This document shows positions 9,239-18,191 of a stretch of 56,440 nt of DNA, piece by piece. A program made the position numbers and the translations under genes. The stretch's first letter is position 1; each line of letters starts with the position of its first letter. The notes under the pieces are model-generated. The model ran no database searches, was not told the origin of the DNA, and worked only from the letters and a program-made list of their open reading frames with translations. The stretch is from Candidatus Moraniibacteriota bacterium (lineage in GTDB: Bacteria > Patescibacteriota > Minisyncoccia > Moranbacterales > GCA-2747515). The DNA lies in contig PDPP01000022.1 in assembly GCA_002747515.1 (NCBI GenBank), forward strand, positions 1 through 56,440. Reading direction: 5' to 3'.

Positions 9239-11332
9239 ATGATCGATATCACACAAAAACTTGATTCTCTCCCTCGCATCTCAAAAACATATGCAAAAAA
9301 ATGCGAAAAACTCGGACTATTTACTATACGAGACCTTCTATTTCATTTCCCTACACGTTATGAAGATTTTTCACATACATATGACATCGCCGAACTCTCA
9401 GCCAATACAAGTGCAACAATTATCGGAAAAGTAACAGATATAAACACAACACGTATTTACAAGAGAAATCTCACAATCACCACAGCTATAATTCACGATA
9501 GTACAGGAAGCATAAATGCAATCTGGTTCAATCAACCATTTATCGAAAAATCTATTTCCACAGAAAAGCAATTGCGTATTAGTGGCAAAATCAGTTTTAA
9601 TAAAAAAAACGGACTACACTTTGCTTCTCCAAGTATCGAGCGACTTGAACGCACACCCACAAGCACTGGCCGATTAGTTCCCATCTATCCTGAGACAGCA
9701 GGTATCACATCAAAATGGATTCGCTGGCAAATCCAAATGATTTTTGAAAAGGATTTTACTATATCTGACACAATTCCAAAAGACATTCTTGATGAACTAC
9801 ATCTCCCTAAAATTAAAAGATCTCTCAAGCTCATTCATTTTCCAAGAAATGTCGATGATCATAATTTTGCGCACAAACGATTTATATTTGAAGAAATGTT
9901 CCTATTACAAATAGTTACATTACAATCACGCGTTGCACTCGCACAAAAAAAAGCACAAAAAATCTCATTTGATAAAAATGCAATCAAAAAATTTGTTGAC
10001 AGCCTTCCATTTACTCCCACAAATGCTCAAAAAAAGAGCGCTTTTCAAATTCTTACTGACATACAAAAAACCGTTCCAATGAATCGATTACTTAATGGTG
10101 ATGTCGGTGCAGGTAAGACCCTTGTCGCTGCAATTGCCGCACTACAATGTGCATTAAATAAAAAACAAATCGCAATTCTTGCTCCCACAGAAGTTTTAGC
10201 CAAACAGCATTTTGATACATTACTTTCATTTTTTGAAAATTACGACATTTCTATTGGCCTCCTTACAGGATCTTACAAAAACTATGGCACGCACCCAGCA
10301 CTAATTCAAACCACAACACGACCAAAAATGCTAAATCTCATCAACTCAGGAGAAGTGAGAATTGTCATTGGTACACATGCAATCATTCAAGAGGACGTTG
10401 CATTCAAAAACCTTGCCCTTATCATCGTCGATGAGCAACATCGTTTTGGTGTAGCTCAACGTGCAAAACTTGCAGAAAAAAGTATGAATAGCAATGACGG
10501 AAAGAAAAACACTGTCCCTCACTTTCTCACAATGACCGCGACACCTATTCCTCGCACATTTGCACTTGCACTTTTTGGTGATCTCTCTGTATCAGTACTT
10601 GATGAAAAACCGAAAAATCGCAAAGAAATCAAAACAAAACTCATCCATCCAGAAAATAGAGTAAAAATCTATGAATTTATAAAAAAAGAAATCAGCAATG
10701 GTCGCCAAGCATACATCATCCTTCCGCTCGTTGAAGAGTCTGAAACACTACAAGATGTACGAAGCGCAAAGAGCGAATTCGAACGATTACAAAAAGAAGA
10801 TTTCTCAAACCTCTCTCTTGGACTTATGTACGGAAAACTAAAATCAAAAGAAAAAGAACAGCTCATGTCAAAATTCGAAAATGGTTCTATTGATGTACTC
10901 ATTTCAACATCTGTCGTTGAAGTTGGTGTTGATGTGCCAAATGCCACTGTTATGATCATTGAAAATGCTGAACGATTTGGACTCTCACAACTCCATCAAT
11001 TTCGTGGTCGTATTGGACGTGGTGAACATCAATCATATTGTTTTTTACTTTCCACACATTTTAACAGTAAGCGACTTCAGTCAATGGAACAATACACTGA
11101 TGGTTTTAAATTAGCTCAAATCGATTTAGATATTCGTGGACCAGGCGAATTTCTCGGTTCACAGCAAAGTGGTATCCCAGATGGTGCAATGAAAAATATT
11201 GCAAATACAAAACTCATTACTCTCACACGAGAATATGCAAAAAAAATCCTACAAAAAGATCCATCACTCACAAAACACAAAAACCTCAAAAAAGAAATTG
11301 CACATTTTTACACAAATATCCACATGGAATAG
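9239..11332 (+). CDS. recG: ATP-dependent DNA helicase RecG
   Basis: 'LLNGDVGAGKTLVA', 'VDEQHRFGVAQR', 'MTATPIPRTFAL', 'QLHQFRGRIGRG', 'DLDIRGPGEFLGSQQSG'. Confidence 0.96.
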   Translation: MIDITQKLDSLPRISKTYAKKCEKLGLFTIRDLLFHFPTRYEDFSHTYDIAELSANTSATIIGKVTDINTTRIYKRNLTITTAIIHDSTGSINAIWFNQPFIEKSISTEKQLRISGKISFNKKNGLHFASPSIERLERTPTSTGRLVPIYPETAGITSKWIRWQIQMIFEKDFTISDTIPKDILDELHLPKIKRSLKLIHFPRNVDDHNFAHKRFIFEEMFLLQIVTLQSRVALAQKKAQKISFDKNAIKKFVDSLPFTPTNAQKKSAFQILTDIQKTVPMNRLLNGDVGAGKTLVAAIAALQCALNKKQIAILAPTEVLAKQHFDTLLSFFENYDISIGLLTGSYKNYGTHPALIQTTTRPKMLNLINSGEVRIVIGTHAIIQEDVAFKNLALIIVDEQHRFGVAQRAKLAEKSMNSNDGKKNTVPHFLTMTATPIPRTFALALFGDLSVSVLDEKPKNRKEIKTKLIHPENRVKIYEFIKKEISNGRQAYIILPLVEESETLQDVRSAKSEFERLQKEDFSNLSLGLMYGKLKSKEKEQLMSKFENGSIDVLISTSVVEVGVDVPNATVMIIENAERFGLSQLHQFRGRIGRGEHQSYCFLLSTHFNSKRLQSMEQYTDGFKLAQIDLDIRGPGEFLGSQQSGIPDGAMKNIANTKLITLTREYAKKILQKDPSLTKHKNLKKEIAHFYTNIHME

Positions 11333-11346
11333 ATTATCTTCAAATT

Positions 11347-12504
11347 TTATCTTTTGAATTCTGTTATAGTTTTTTCATATACAGAAAACAACTTCTCAGC
11401 ACATTTGTCAGATGTATATTTTTCTCGTGCAATAACATAAGATTCCTTTCCAATACGGTTACGCAAAGTTTCATCATCAATAAGTCGTTGTATATTATAT
11501 GAAAAAGAATCATCTTCTTTTGTTAGTAATCCACTTTTTTCATCTTCAATTAAACTTCCTACACCATTAATCCCTACACCAACAATTGGACGCCCAATAT
11601 ACATATTTTCTGTCACAATCGTTCCTTGTGTCTCCGATGTGGATGCATATACAAAAATATCTCCTGCTGCCAAATAATTTTTGACAACATCGCGTGCAAT
11701 CTTTCCTGTAAATATCACTTTATCCAAAACTCCTTCTTCTATAAAAATTTTCTTCATTTCACATTTTTGATCACCTTCCCCACAACAAAGAAATACAATA
11801 TTATCATTTTGAGCAAGCACATTTGCAACTTGTTTCGCAAGAAAAAGCACATTTTTTTCTTCTGTAAGACGTGAAACCGTCACAAGAACAATTGCATTAT
11901 CAGCTATTTTGTGTTTTCTGCGTATATTTTTTCCATTAGGATTTGCAAATAATTTCTCATCAACACCTGACTCTACAACATTAATTCGATGAGAATTCAC
12001 ACCAACTTTTTTTATCAAAGAAGTAATTGCATCAGTTGGAGCTATGATACAATCGGCTTGCTTAGCAAAAGATGCGGCATTTTTCATTGCAATATGTGCT
12101 GAAATTTTTTCTGGCACAAAAGGCATATAATGTGCATACCTGTCATACAAAGAGTGCCATGTGAACACTAAAGGAATACTTTTTTTTCGCGCCCATCGTT
12201 TTGCAGTTATACCCAGTAAATTTGGATGTTGTGCATGAATAATATCAAAATCCATTTCAGCAATTTGTGCATCAATATATGAAGAAAAAGGTACAACAAG
12301 CGAAAAATCAATTTTTGTTGGTGCTTTAATTGCTGGATAGCGAAAAATATTTTTCTCATCTTTTGTCACACGTTCAAACCACTCTGGTGCAAACACATAA
12401 ACAGTATGACCTTTCTTTATCAAAGATAAACGAAAACCCTCAACAGACGTGCTGACACCGTAAGGGTTTGGTAAATAATTATTTGTAAATATCGCAATTT
12501 TCAT
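11347..12504 (-). CDS. Glycosyltransferase family 4
   Basis: 'MKIAIFTNNYLPNPYGVSTSVEGF', 'VYASTSETQGTIVTENMYIGRPIVG'. Confidence 0.9.
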   Translation of the reverse strand: MKIAIFTNNYLPNPYGVSTSVEGFRLSLIKKGHTVYVFAPEWFERVTKDEKNIFRYPAIKAPTKIDFSLVVPFSSYIDAQIAEMDFDIIHAQHPNLLGITAKRWARKKSIPLVFTWHSLYDRYAHYMPFVPEKISAHIAMKNAASFAKQADCIIAPTDAITSLIKKVGVNSHRINVVESGVDEKLFANPNGKNIRRKHKIADNAIVLVTVSRLTEEKNVLFLAKQVANVLAQNDNIVFLCCGEGDQKCEMKKIFIEEGVLDKVIFTGKIARDVVKNYLAAGDIFVYASTSETQGTIVTENMYIGRPIVGVGINGVGSLIEDEKSGLLTKEDDSFSYNIQRLIDDETLRNRIGKESYVIAREKYTSDKCAEKLFSVYEKTITEFKR

Positions 12505-12603
12505 TGTTTAGAATTTACACATCTACAATACATGCACATGAGTATTACGGATACAAATTATGAAGTTTAGAATGATAAAATCCGCCACAAACCAATTTAA
12601 TTT

Positions 12604-13443
12604 CTAGTTATTTTTAACAAAATCTACAACATCCTGAAAAACATCTTTATGTTCACCATTTCCCATAAAATTATGACTAGCTCTTTTTACATATCGTTTT
12701 TCTTTTTTCTTTGAACTAATCCTATTGTAAAACTTTTCAACACTCTTGTGAGATACAAGATGATCGTGCTCTGGCTGCACAATAAATACTGGTTGCGTGA
12801 TCTTTTCAAGGTCATTCAACGATTTCTTGATTGCTTTATATGCTTCAAATACACTACTGAGTGGATAATATTGATATGAAATTAACTGTGTAATACTTGG
12901 TTGCGCCTTCCCCAAACGTGGATAATATTTCCTTTTATATTTCGTAAATTTACTTGTCACACGCGCAATACAAATACCAAGTTTTTCAAAACGCATGTCA
13001 TATGGCGTGCTCATAAGAATAACACCATTTACGTCTTTTTTCTTTGAAGCAACAAGTAATGCAAGATTTCCTCCCATGGACATGCCACCAATATATACTT
13101 TTTTATACTGTTTTTTCACACGCTCATATGCTCTGATAACATCATTCATCCACTCCGTCCACACAACTTTTTCCATTGCTTGTGGATTTATACCGTGTCC
13201 TGACAACATAGGCGCATCCACACCAAACCCTTCGCGATTTAACTGCTCACCCAATATACGCATTTCATACGGTGTCGATGTCCATCCGTGCACTAAAATA
13301 ACACACGTATCGTTTGTGCCTTTAAAATGAAATGATTTATTAATAATATTAATCTCATCATTATATCTGTCACGCATCTCAACTGGCACTTCTTTTCGTC
13401 TTTTCTTGACAACCTGATACAATTTTTGTGCGTATTCTGTCAT
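12604..13443 (-). CDS. Alpha/beta hydrolase (carboxylesterase/monoglyceride lipase-like)
   Basis: 'VILVHGWTSTPYEM', 'YIGGMSMGGNLAL' GxSxG, 'QPEHDHLVS', 'ASHNF'. Confidence 0.88.
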   Translation of the reverse strand: MTEYAQKLYQVVKKRRKEVPVEMRDRYNDEINIINKSFHFKGTNDTCVILVHGWTSTPYEMRILGEQLNREGFGVDAPMLSGHGINPQAMEKVVWTEWMNDVIRAYERVKKQYKKVYIGGMSMGGNLALLVASKKKDVNGVILMSTPYDMRFEKLGICIARVTSKFTKYKRKYYPRLGKAQPSITQLISYQYYPLSSVFEAYKAIKKSLNDLEKITQPVFIVQPEHDHLVSHKSVEKFYNRISSKKKEKRYVKRASHNFMGNGEHKDVFQDVVDFVKNN

Positions 13444-13533
13444 ATTTATTCAAATTGAAAATAGAGATAAAACATCTCTTCATAAGTATAATAGTACCAA
13501 TTTTTCACAATTTCGCAATAGATAAAACACTTT

Positions 13534-14148
13534 TTATCTCATCACCATATCTGTTGAACATGTGTTTTGTAAGATGCTCTTTTTTCGTTTTCTCTCATAA
13601 ATTGTCCATAAAACCCCCAAAAAAAGCATTAACATCATAATAATCCATCCTGCCCAAGAGATATATTCAACAATTTGATTGTACATATACCCAAAAAAAT
13701 ACCCAGCAATTGTAAGTCCTCCACTCCAAACTATACCGCCGATAATCGTATAAAAGAAAAAGCGCCAAAAAGACATTTTGACAATTCCAGCAGCAACAAA
13801 TGTCACCCAACACAATCCTGTTGTTGATTTTACAGCAATAATAATTTTACCTCCATGCAACAAAAAAGCATTTTCCATACGAAGAACCATCTTCTCCGTA
13901 ACACCAAAATACTTCCCTACACTCGTCACAAATCGCATGCCCCATTTTTTACCGATATAATACAAAACAATATCCCCTATCATTCCAGAAACCAATGACA
14001 CAAAAAATACCACATAAACATTAAAAACACCCCATGATGACATAAATGCAGCCACAAGCGTCACGATTGGACCAAACGCCATCATAAGTGGAATCATGAT
14101 AATATAACCATACTCAATCAAAAATTGTATAATCATTTCTCCTTCCAT
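13534..14148 (-). CDS. DedA/VTT-domain membrane protein
   Basis: 204 aa multi-TM, 'FFVSLVSGMIGDIVLYYIGKKWG', 'KSTTGLCWVTFVAAGIVKMSFWRFFFYTIIGGIVW'. Confidence 0.85.
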   Translation of the reverse strand: MEGEMIIQFLIEYGYIIMIPLMMAFGPIVTLVAAFMSSWGVFNVYVVFFVSLVSGMIGDIVLYYIGKKWGMRFVTSVGKYFGVTEKMVLRMENAFLLHGGKIIIAVKSTTGLCWVTFVAAGIVKMSFWRFFFYTIIGGIVWSGGLTIAGYFFGYMYNQIVEYISWAGWIIMMLMLFLGVLWTIYERKRKKSILQNTCSTDMVMR

Positions 14149-14169
14149 GTTTTAGACTATATGTAATAT

Positions 14170-14784
14170 TTATTCTTCTATCAATCGTGCACGTACCACA
14201 AGTCGTTTCAATGCGGTATATTTTGGTGTGCATGTATACAGTGTAAGAATTGGCTCATTCACTTCTTGATCAAGAACATCTACATCATCACCCCCAACGG
14301 TGTCACGTTCATACACCTCATATATGTATTTTTCACTTCTATAATGTACAGTGACACGATCCCCAGTTTCCAATTTATCCAAATCTTCAAAAACGGTATA
14401 GGCGGGGTTTTTGCCAAATTTCCACCTATGTCCAGAAAGCACCACATTCCCACCATCGTGATTCGGCAGAGCTGTGGTTTTGTGATGTCCTACACCCTGT
14501 GCAAGTTTTTCGTCCGTCACACCTTCCACAATTGGTGCTTCTATAGTTTTTTCACCAAAATTAATGGTGATCCAAAATGTTCCAAGATCACTAAAAGTGT
14601 TTTTTTCATCGAACTGTTCAACTTCATCACGCACATGCTCCTCGATCGTTTTTTCCATTTCATCAGACACATCATCATCGATAGAAACATGCCGCGCATG
14701 AAAAAACCACCACCAAAATATTATATACACACCAAAAAAAAGAGAGAGAGAAATCTTTTTGTGTTTCTTAATCATATTCATCAC
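14170..14784 (-). CDS. Sortase (class D/E-like)
   Basis: N-terminal TM anchor; catalytic 'VVLSGHR' (His), 'LTLYTCTP' (Cys), distal Arg 'RLVVRARL'. Confidence 0.93.
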   Translation of the reverse strand: MMNMIKKHKKISLSLFFGVYIIFWWWFFHARHVSIDDDVSDEMEKTIEEHVRDEVEQFDEKNTFSDLGTFWITINFGEKTIEAPIVEGVTDEKLAQGVGHHKTTALPNHDGGNVVLSGHRWKFGKNPAYTVFEDLDKLETGDRVTVHYRSEKYIYEVYERDTVGGDDVDVLDQEVNEPILTLYTCTPKYTALKRLVVRARLIEE

Positions 14785-14830
14785 TATGCCATACTAAAGA
14801 TTATTTATCTCCCCCATTTTTTCTTATTTA

Positions 14831-17800
14831 CTATTTTTTCACAGCCAATCGCCACCATACCATGAAAACCATACTGATGACACTTATAAACGTCCACAAT
14901 ACATTATCATCTCCTGTCTTCGCCAAATGCATTTCTTGTGTATTGTACCCAAAGTCTGCTTTGGTGTGATGATCGTTATTGCCGAGTTTCACGTGTGCTT
15001 TGTTGTTCATTTTGCCTTGTGGGTCGTATGTTTGGACATACTTTCTGATGTCTTGTTCTTTCACTTTGACTTTGTATTTGCCTTTAGGAAGATCTTCGAA
15101 AAGGTATTTGCCTTTTTTGTTGGTTTCTGTGCGCCAGACATAATCATCACTGGTGCCGAATTTTTTGTCTGGTCCTGCCCATGTGAGTTTGACACGGATG
15201 TCTTTTAGTCCCGGTTCATCTTTGTCTTGTTTACCGTCGCTGTTTTTGTCGTGCCAGATGTAATTGCCGATGGAGGAATTGCCTTCTGCTATTCCTTCCC
15301 TTCTCCATGTGGTTGGATCAGTACTTGTACTTGTTGTTGGGTCATCCGTACGTACGGGTGTTTGACCACGCAAGATATCATCGCCAAATTCCCCACTACC
15401 GTCTTCGTCCCAATATGCGTGTGCCTGATTTTCAATGGTGTTGATTTCATCCGGTACTGTGGATGTGAAGATGATGACAACTTCATTGTTGGAATTATCT
15501 TCGTTTGTGCCGCCTGGATCCGGTGCAATGTCTCCTTCCCATCGTACGCGGTTTTCTGCACTGTCATAGGTACAGACGCTTGTTGTGGATGCACCTCTTG
15601 CATCACACGTGAGAGAATTTTGGATGTATGTTGTGCCTGTTGGAATCGGATCGATCACTTGTGTATTCAATGCAGTCGCATTGCCATCGTTAATCCATAC
15701 CATTTTCCATTCCATCTCTGGCTGTGAGTTTGTGATGATTTTTTGTGCACTTGGTGGATCAAAGACGTTAGTGTATTGCACTTCAACGGTTGCTGTATTT
15801 GTCACTGTGTTGCTATCACTATCTGTCACTGTGTATGTAATTGTGTATGTGTCGGGTGTGTTGTTATCAAAACCGCCATCATTTTGCACAGTAACATTTG
15901 AAGTGATGTCACCATCTTCCAAATCAGTAGCTGAATCAACAAGATCCAAGAGATTAAGACTTTCACCTTGTAAAATGATGGTGTCATGTGTTGTGATGAC
16001 AGGTGGCGTGTTTGTACCGATACTAATGTTAAGAGATTGTGTTGCGCATGCCGGTGTCGGTGTAACATCATCACATACTTGGATTTCCACACTGTCTGTA
16101 CCAACGTAATCAGTGTCCGGTGTATAGGTAAAGTCACCATTTGCATTTAGTGTAATTGTGCCATGACTTGGACCAGTAATGGGTGATGTTGTTACCACCA
16201 AAGCGTCTCCCTCCGGATCTGTGTCTTGCACAGTGAGAATATTCCCTGACACCGGATTGTTCACTTGTGTATTAGCAGTGTCATCAGTGAGTGTTGGCGG
16301 GTCATTTATGGCATTTACCGTAATATCCGTTGCACCATTGACTGTTGCGGTGCCATCACTGACACTGTAGGTGAAGTCACCAACATTGTCTGTGCCGTTG
16401 TATTCGGTTGGTGCGTCATAGAGTAGTCCAGTGAGCTCTGCTGATGTAAGAGTATCTCCATTACTGATCGTTGTGCTATCCGCTTTTGTGACAGTGCCGA
16501 GGTTTGGGAGACCTGTTACGGTAATTGTGAGAGTATCACCATCCGCATCGGTTGGTGCCGACAGTCCAAGATTTGTGTCTGTAGACTCTTCATCTACTGT
16601 GACGGTTGAACTATCTGCGACAGGAGCGGTGTTAGTTTTTGTTAGTTGTGCTCTCGTTAATTCTTCAGTGCATACTTTATCCGTACAGTTCGTCATCACA
16701 CGATAGATATTGCCATCCATACTTACTGTACCTGTTAAGTTTAAAGTAGCATTTGTTTCGCCTGGCATGTCACTAAAAGATGCCCCATTGTCTGTGCTAA
16801 CTTGCCATTGATAGGAAATGCTGGTAGTTTGTTGCGGTATACCGCTATAGTTAGGAGTACCAGCATTAAAAACTTGTGTTGTTTGATAGTACGCATCGGT
16901 GATAGTGAAAGTGATAGTGTCATTCACTTGGTAAGTTTGGTCTGTTAAAGGCGTGCCTATCCCTAGTTGAGTGGCTTGTTGTGAGTTACCGACACCTTGT
17001 CCGGCACCAATTAAAGTTGGAATACCGTTTACATCAACTGGACTATTGATTGATCCATTGGCATTTAAATTAGATTGATTTAAACTTCCATCACCTTCCA
17101 ATGCATCAGGACAACTATCGTTGTCTGAGTCTAAATCAAGATAGTCTGGGGTTCCATCGTTGTCGGTGTCGCAATTCAAAACCACTGCATAAGTTGCTGC
17201 TTGTGTAGCGGGACCATTGCCATATGTTAATACATCAGCTCTGGTAGAGATTGTTAGATTTTCTCCCCGAGTATAAAACATTGCATTTCTCGGTAAAATA
17301 GTGCTTGTACTACTAGAGATGGTGTTGTTATAAGTGATTTGTTGGGTATTTTCACCAACAATAGCTCCAGCACTATTTGGGTATCCCCCGATCTCTTCTA
17401 AAAAGGTAAAATTAGTTCCATCGGTTGTAAATTCCAAATCTTCATTCCAATTATTTGGAGTGGTGTTATAGTTTGTTAACTGAGCGTCAAAAACAGCTAT
17501 CTTAACCGGATAAGATACGCCACCTCTTTCAGCTGAAAAGACAAGATCGTAGGTAACACTGTCTGTAGAATGAGGAGAACCATCTTCAAAACGCATCCTT
17601 ATGGCTTCTGTACTACCGGCAGGGTTATACCTACTTGAACCATATCCAGACATGCCCATAGCGGTAATAGGAAAATTCCATGATCGACTAACATTTTTCA
17701 TCTCAGCTTTGTAAGTAATACCTTTGTGAGTAAATTGAGCTGTATGAACAGTATTACCAGACATGTCATTAGCATTGATATTCAAGCCTGACCAATCAAA

Positions 17801-18058
17801 AAAATGTAGACTTCTTTTATAAGCACCTGAACCAGAAATACTTTGCGTACTTTCATTACAATATTTTTCATCCGCATCAAGAATACCATCATTGTCATCA
17901 TCAAAGTCAAGATAATTTGCAACAGTATCATCATCATAATCATTAGGGGCGGCTAGGACACAAAAGCTCAAACCAAATACAATAATAAGAAAAACATTAA
18001 ATATCAATGATAGTTTTTGATATCTACGATATATTTTTTTCTTTTTTTCTTTTTGCAT
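14831..18058 (-). CDS. Large surface protein: TSP3-like, Ig/cadherin-like, DUF11-like and SdrD_B-like domains, C-terminal LAKTG sorting signal
   Basis: 1075 aa; signal peptide; 'DYDDDTVANYLDFDDDNDGILD'; tail 'LAKTGDDNVLWTFISVISMVFMVWWRLAVKK' (motif + hydrophobic + basic). Confidence 0.88.
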   Translation of the reverse strand: MQKEKKKKIYRRYQKLSLIFNVFLIIVFGLSFCVLAAPNDYDDDTVANYLDFDDDNDGILDADEKYCNESTQSISGSGAYKRSLHFFDWSGLNINANDMSGNTVHTAQFTHKGITYKAEMKNVSRSWNFPITAMGMSGYGSSRYNPAGSTEAIRMRFEDGSPHSTDSVTYDLVFSAERGGVSYPVKIAVFDAQLTNYNTTPNNWNEDLEFTTDGTNFTFLEEIGGYPNSAGAIVGENTQQITYNNTISSSTSTILPRNAMFYTRGENLTISTRADVLTYGNGPATQAATYAVVLNCDTDNDGTPDYLDLDSDNDSCPDALEGDGSLNQSNLNANGSINSPVDVNGIPTLIGAGQGVGNSQQATQLGIGTPLTDQTYQVNDTITFTITDAYYQTTQVFNAGTPNYSGIPQQTTSISYQWQVSTDNGASFSDMPGETNATLNLTGTVSMDGNIYRVMTNCTDKVCTEELTRAQLTKTNTAPVADSSTVTVDEESTDTNLGLSAPTDADGDTLTITVTGLPNLGTVTKADSTTISNGDTLTSAELTGLLYDAPTEYNGTDNVGDFTYSVSDGTATVNGATDITVNAINDPPTLTDDTANTQVNNPVSGNILTVQDTDPEGDALVVTTSPITGPSHGTITLNANGDFTYTPDTDYVGTDSVEIQVCDDVTPTPACATQSLNISIGTNTPPVITTHDTIILQGESLNLLDLVDSATDLEDGDITSNVTVQNDGGFDNNTPDTYTITYTVTDSDSNTVTNTATVEVQYTNVFDPPSAQKIITNSQPEMEWKMVWINDGNATALNTQVIDPIPTGTTYIQNSLTCDARGASTTSVCTYDSAENRVRWEGDIAPDPGGTNEDNSNNEVVIIFTSTVPDEINTIENQAHAYWDEDGSGEFGDDILRGQTPVRTDDPTTSTSTDPTTWRREGIAEGNSSIGNYIWHDKNSDGKQDKDEPGLKDIRVKLTWAGPDKKFGTSDDYVWRTETNKKGKYLFEDLPKGKYKVKVKEQDIRKYVQTYDPQGKMNNKAHVKLGNNDHHTKADFGYNTQEMHLAKTGDDNVLWTFISVISMVFMVWWRLAVKK

Positions 18059-18191
18059 AAAAACTTTGACTGTACATTAAAATCACTAGCACATTACACG
18101 ATCAGCCCACAAAATACGAGAAAACCAATAACACTTAATATGTTATCACATTTTTCCTCATCACAAAAATCACAAAAATTTTTCATCACAA

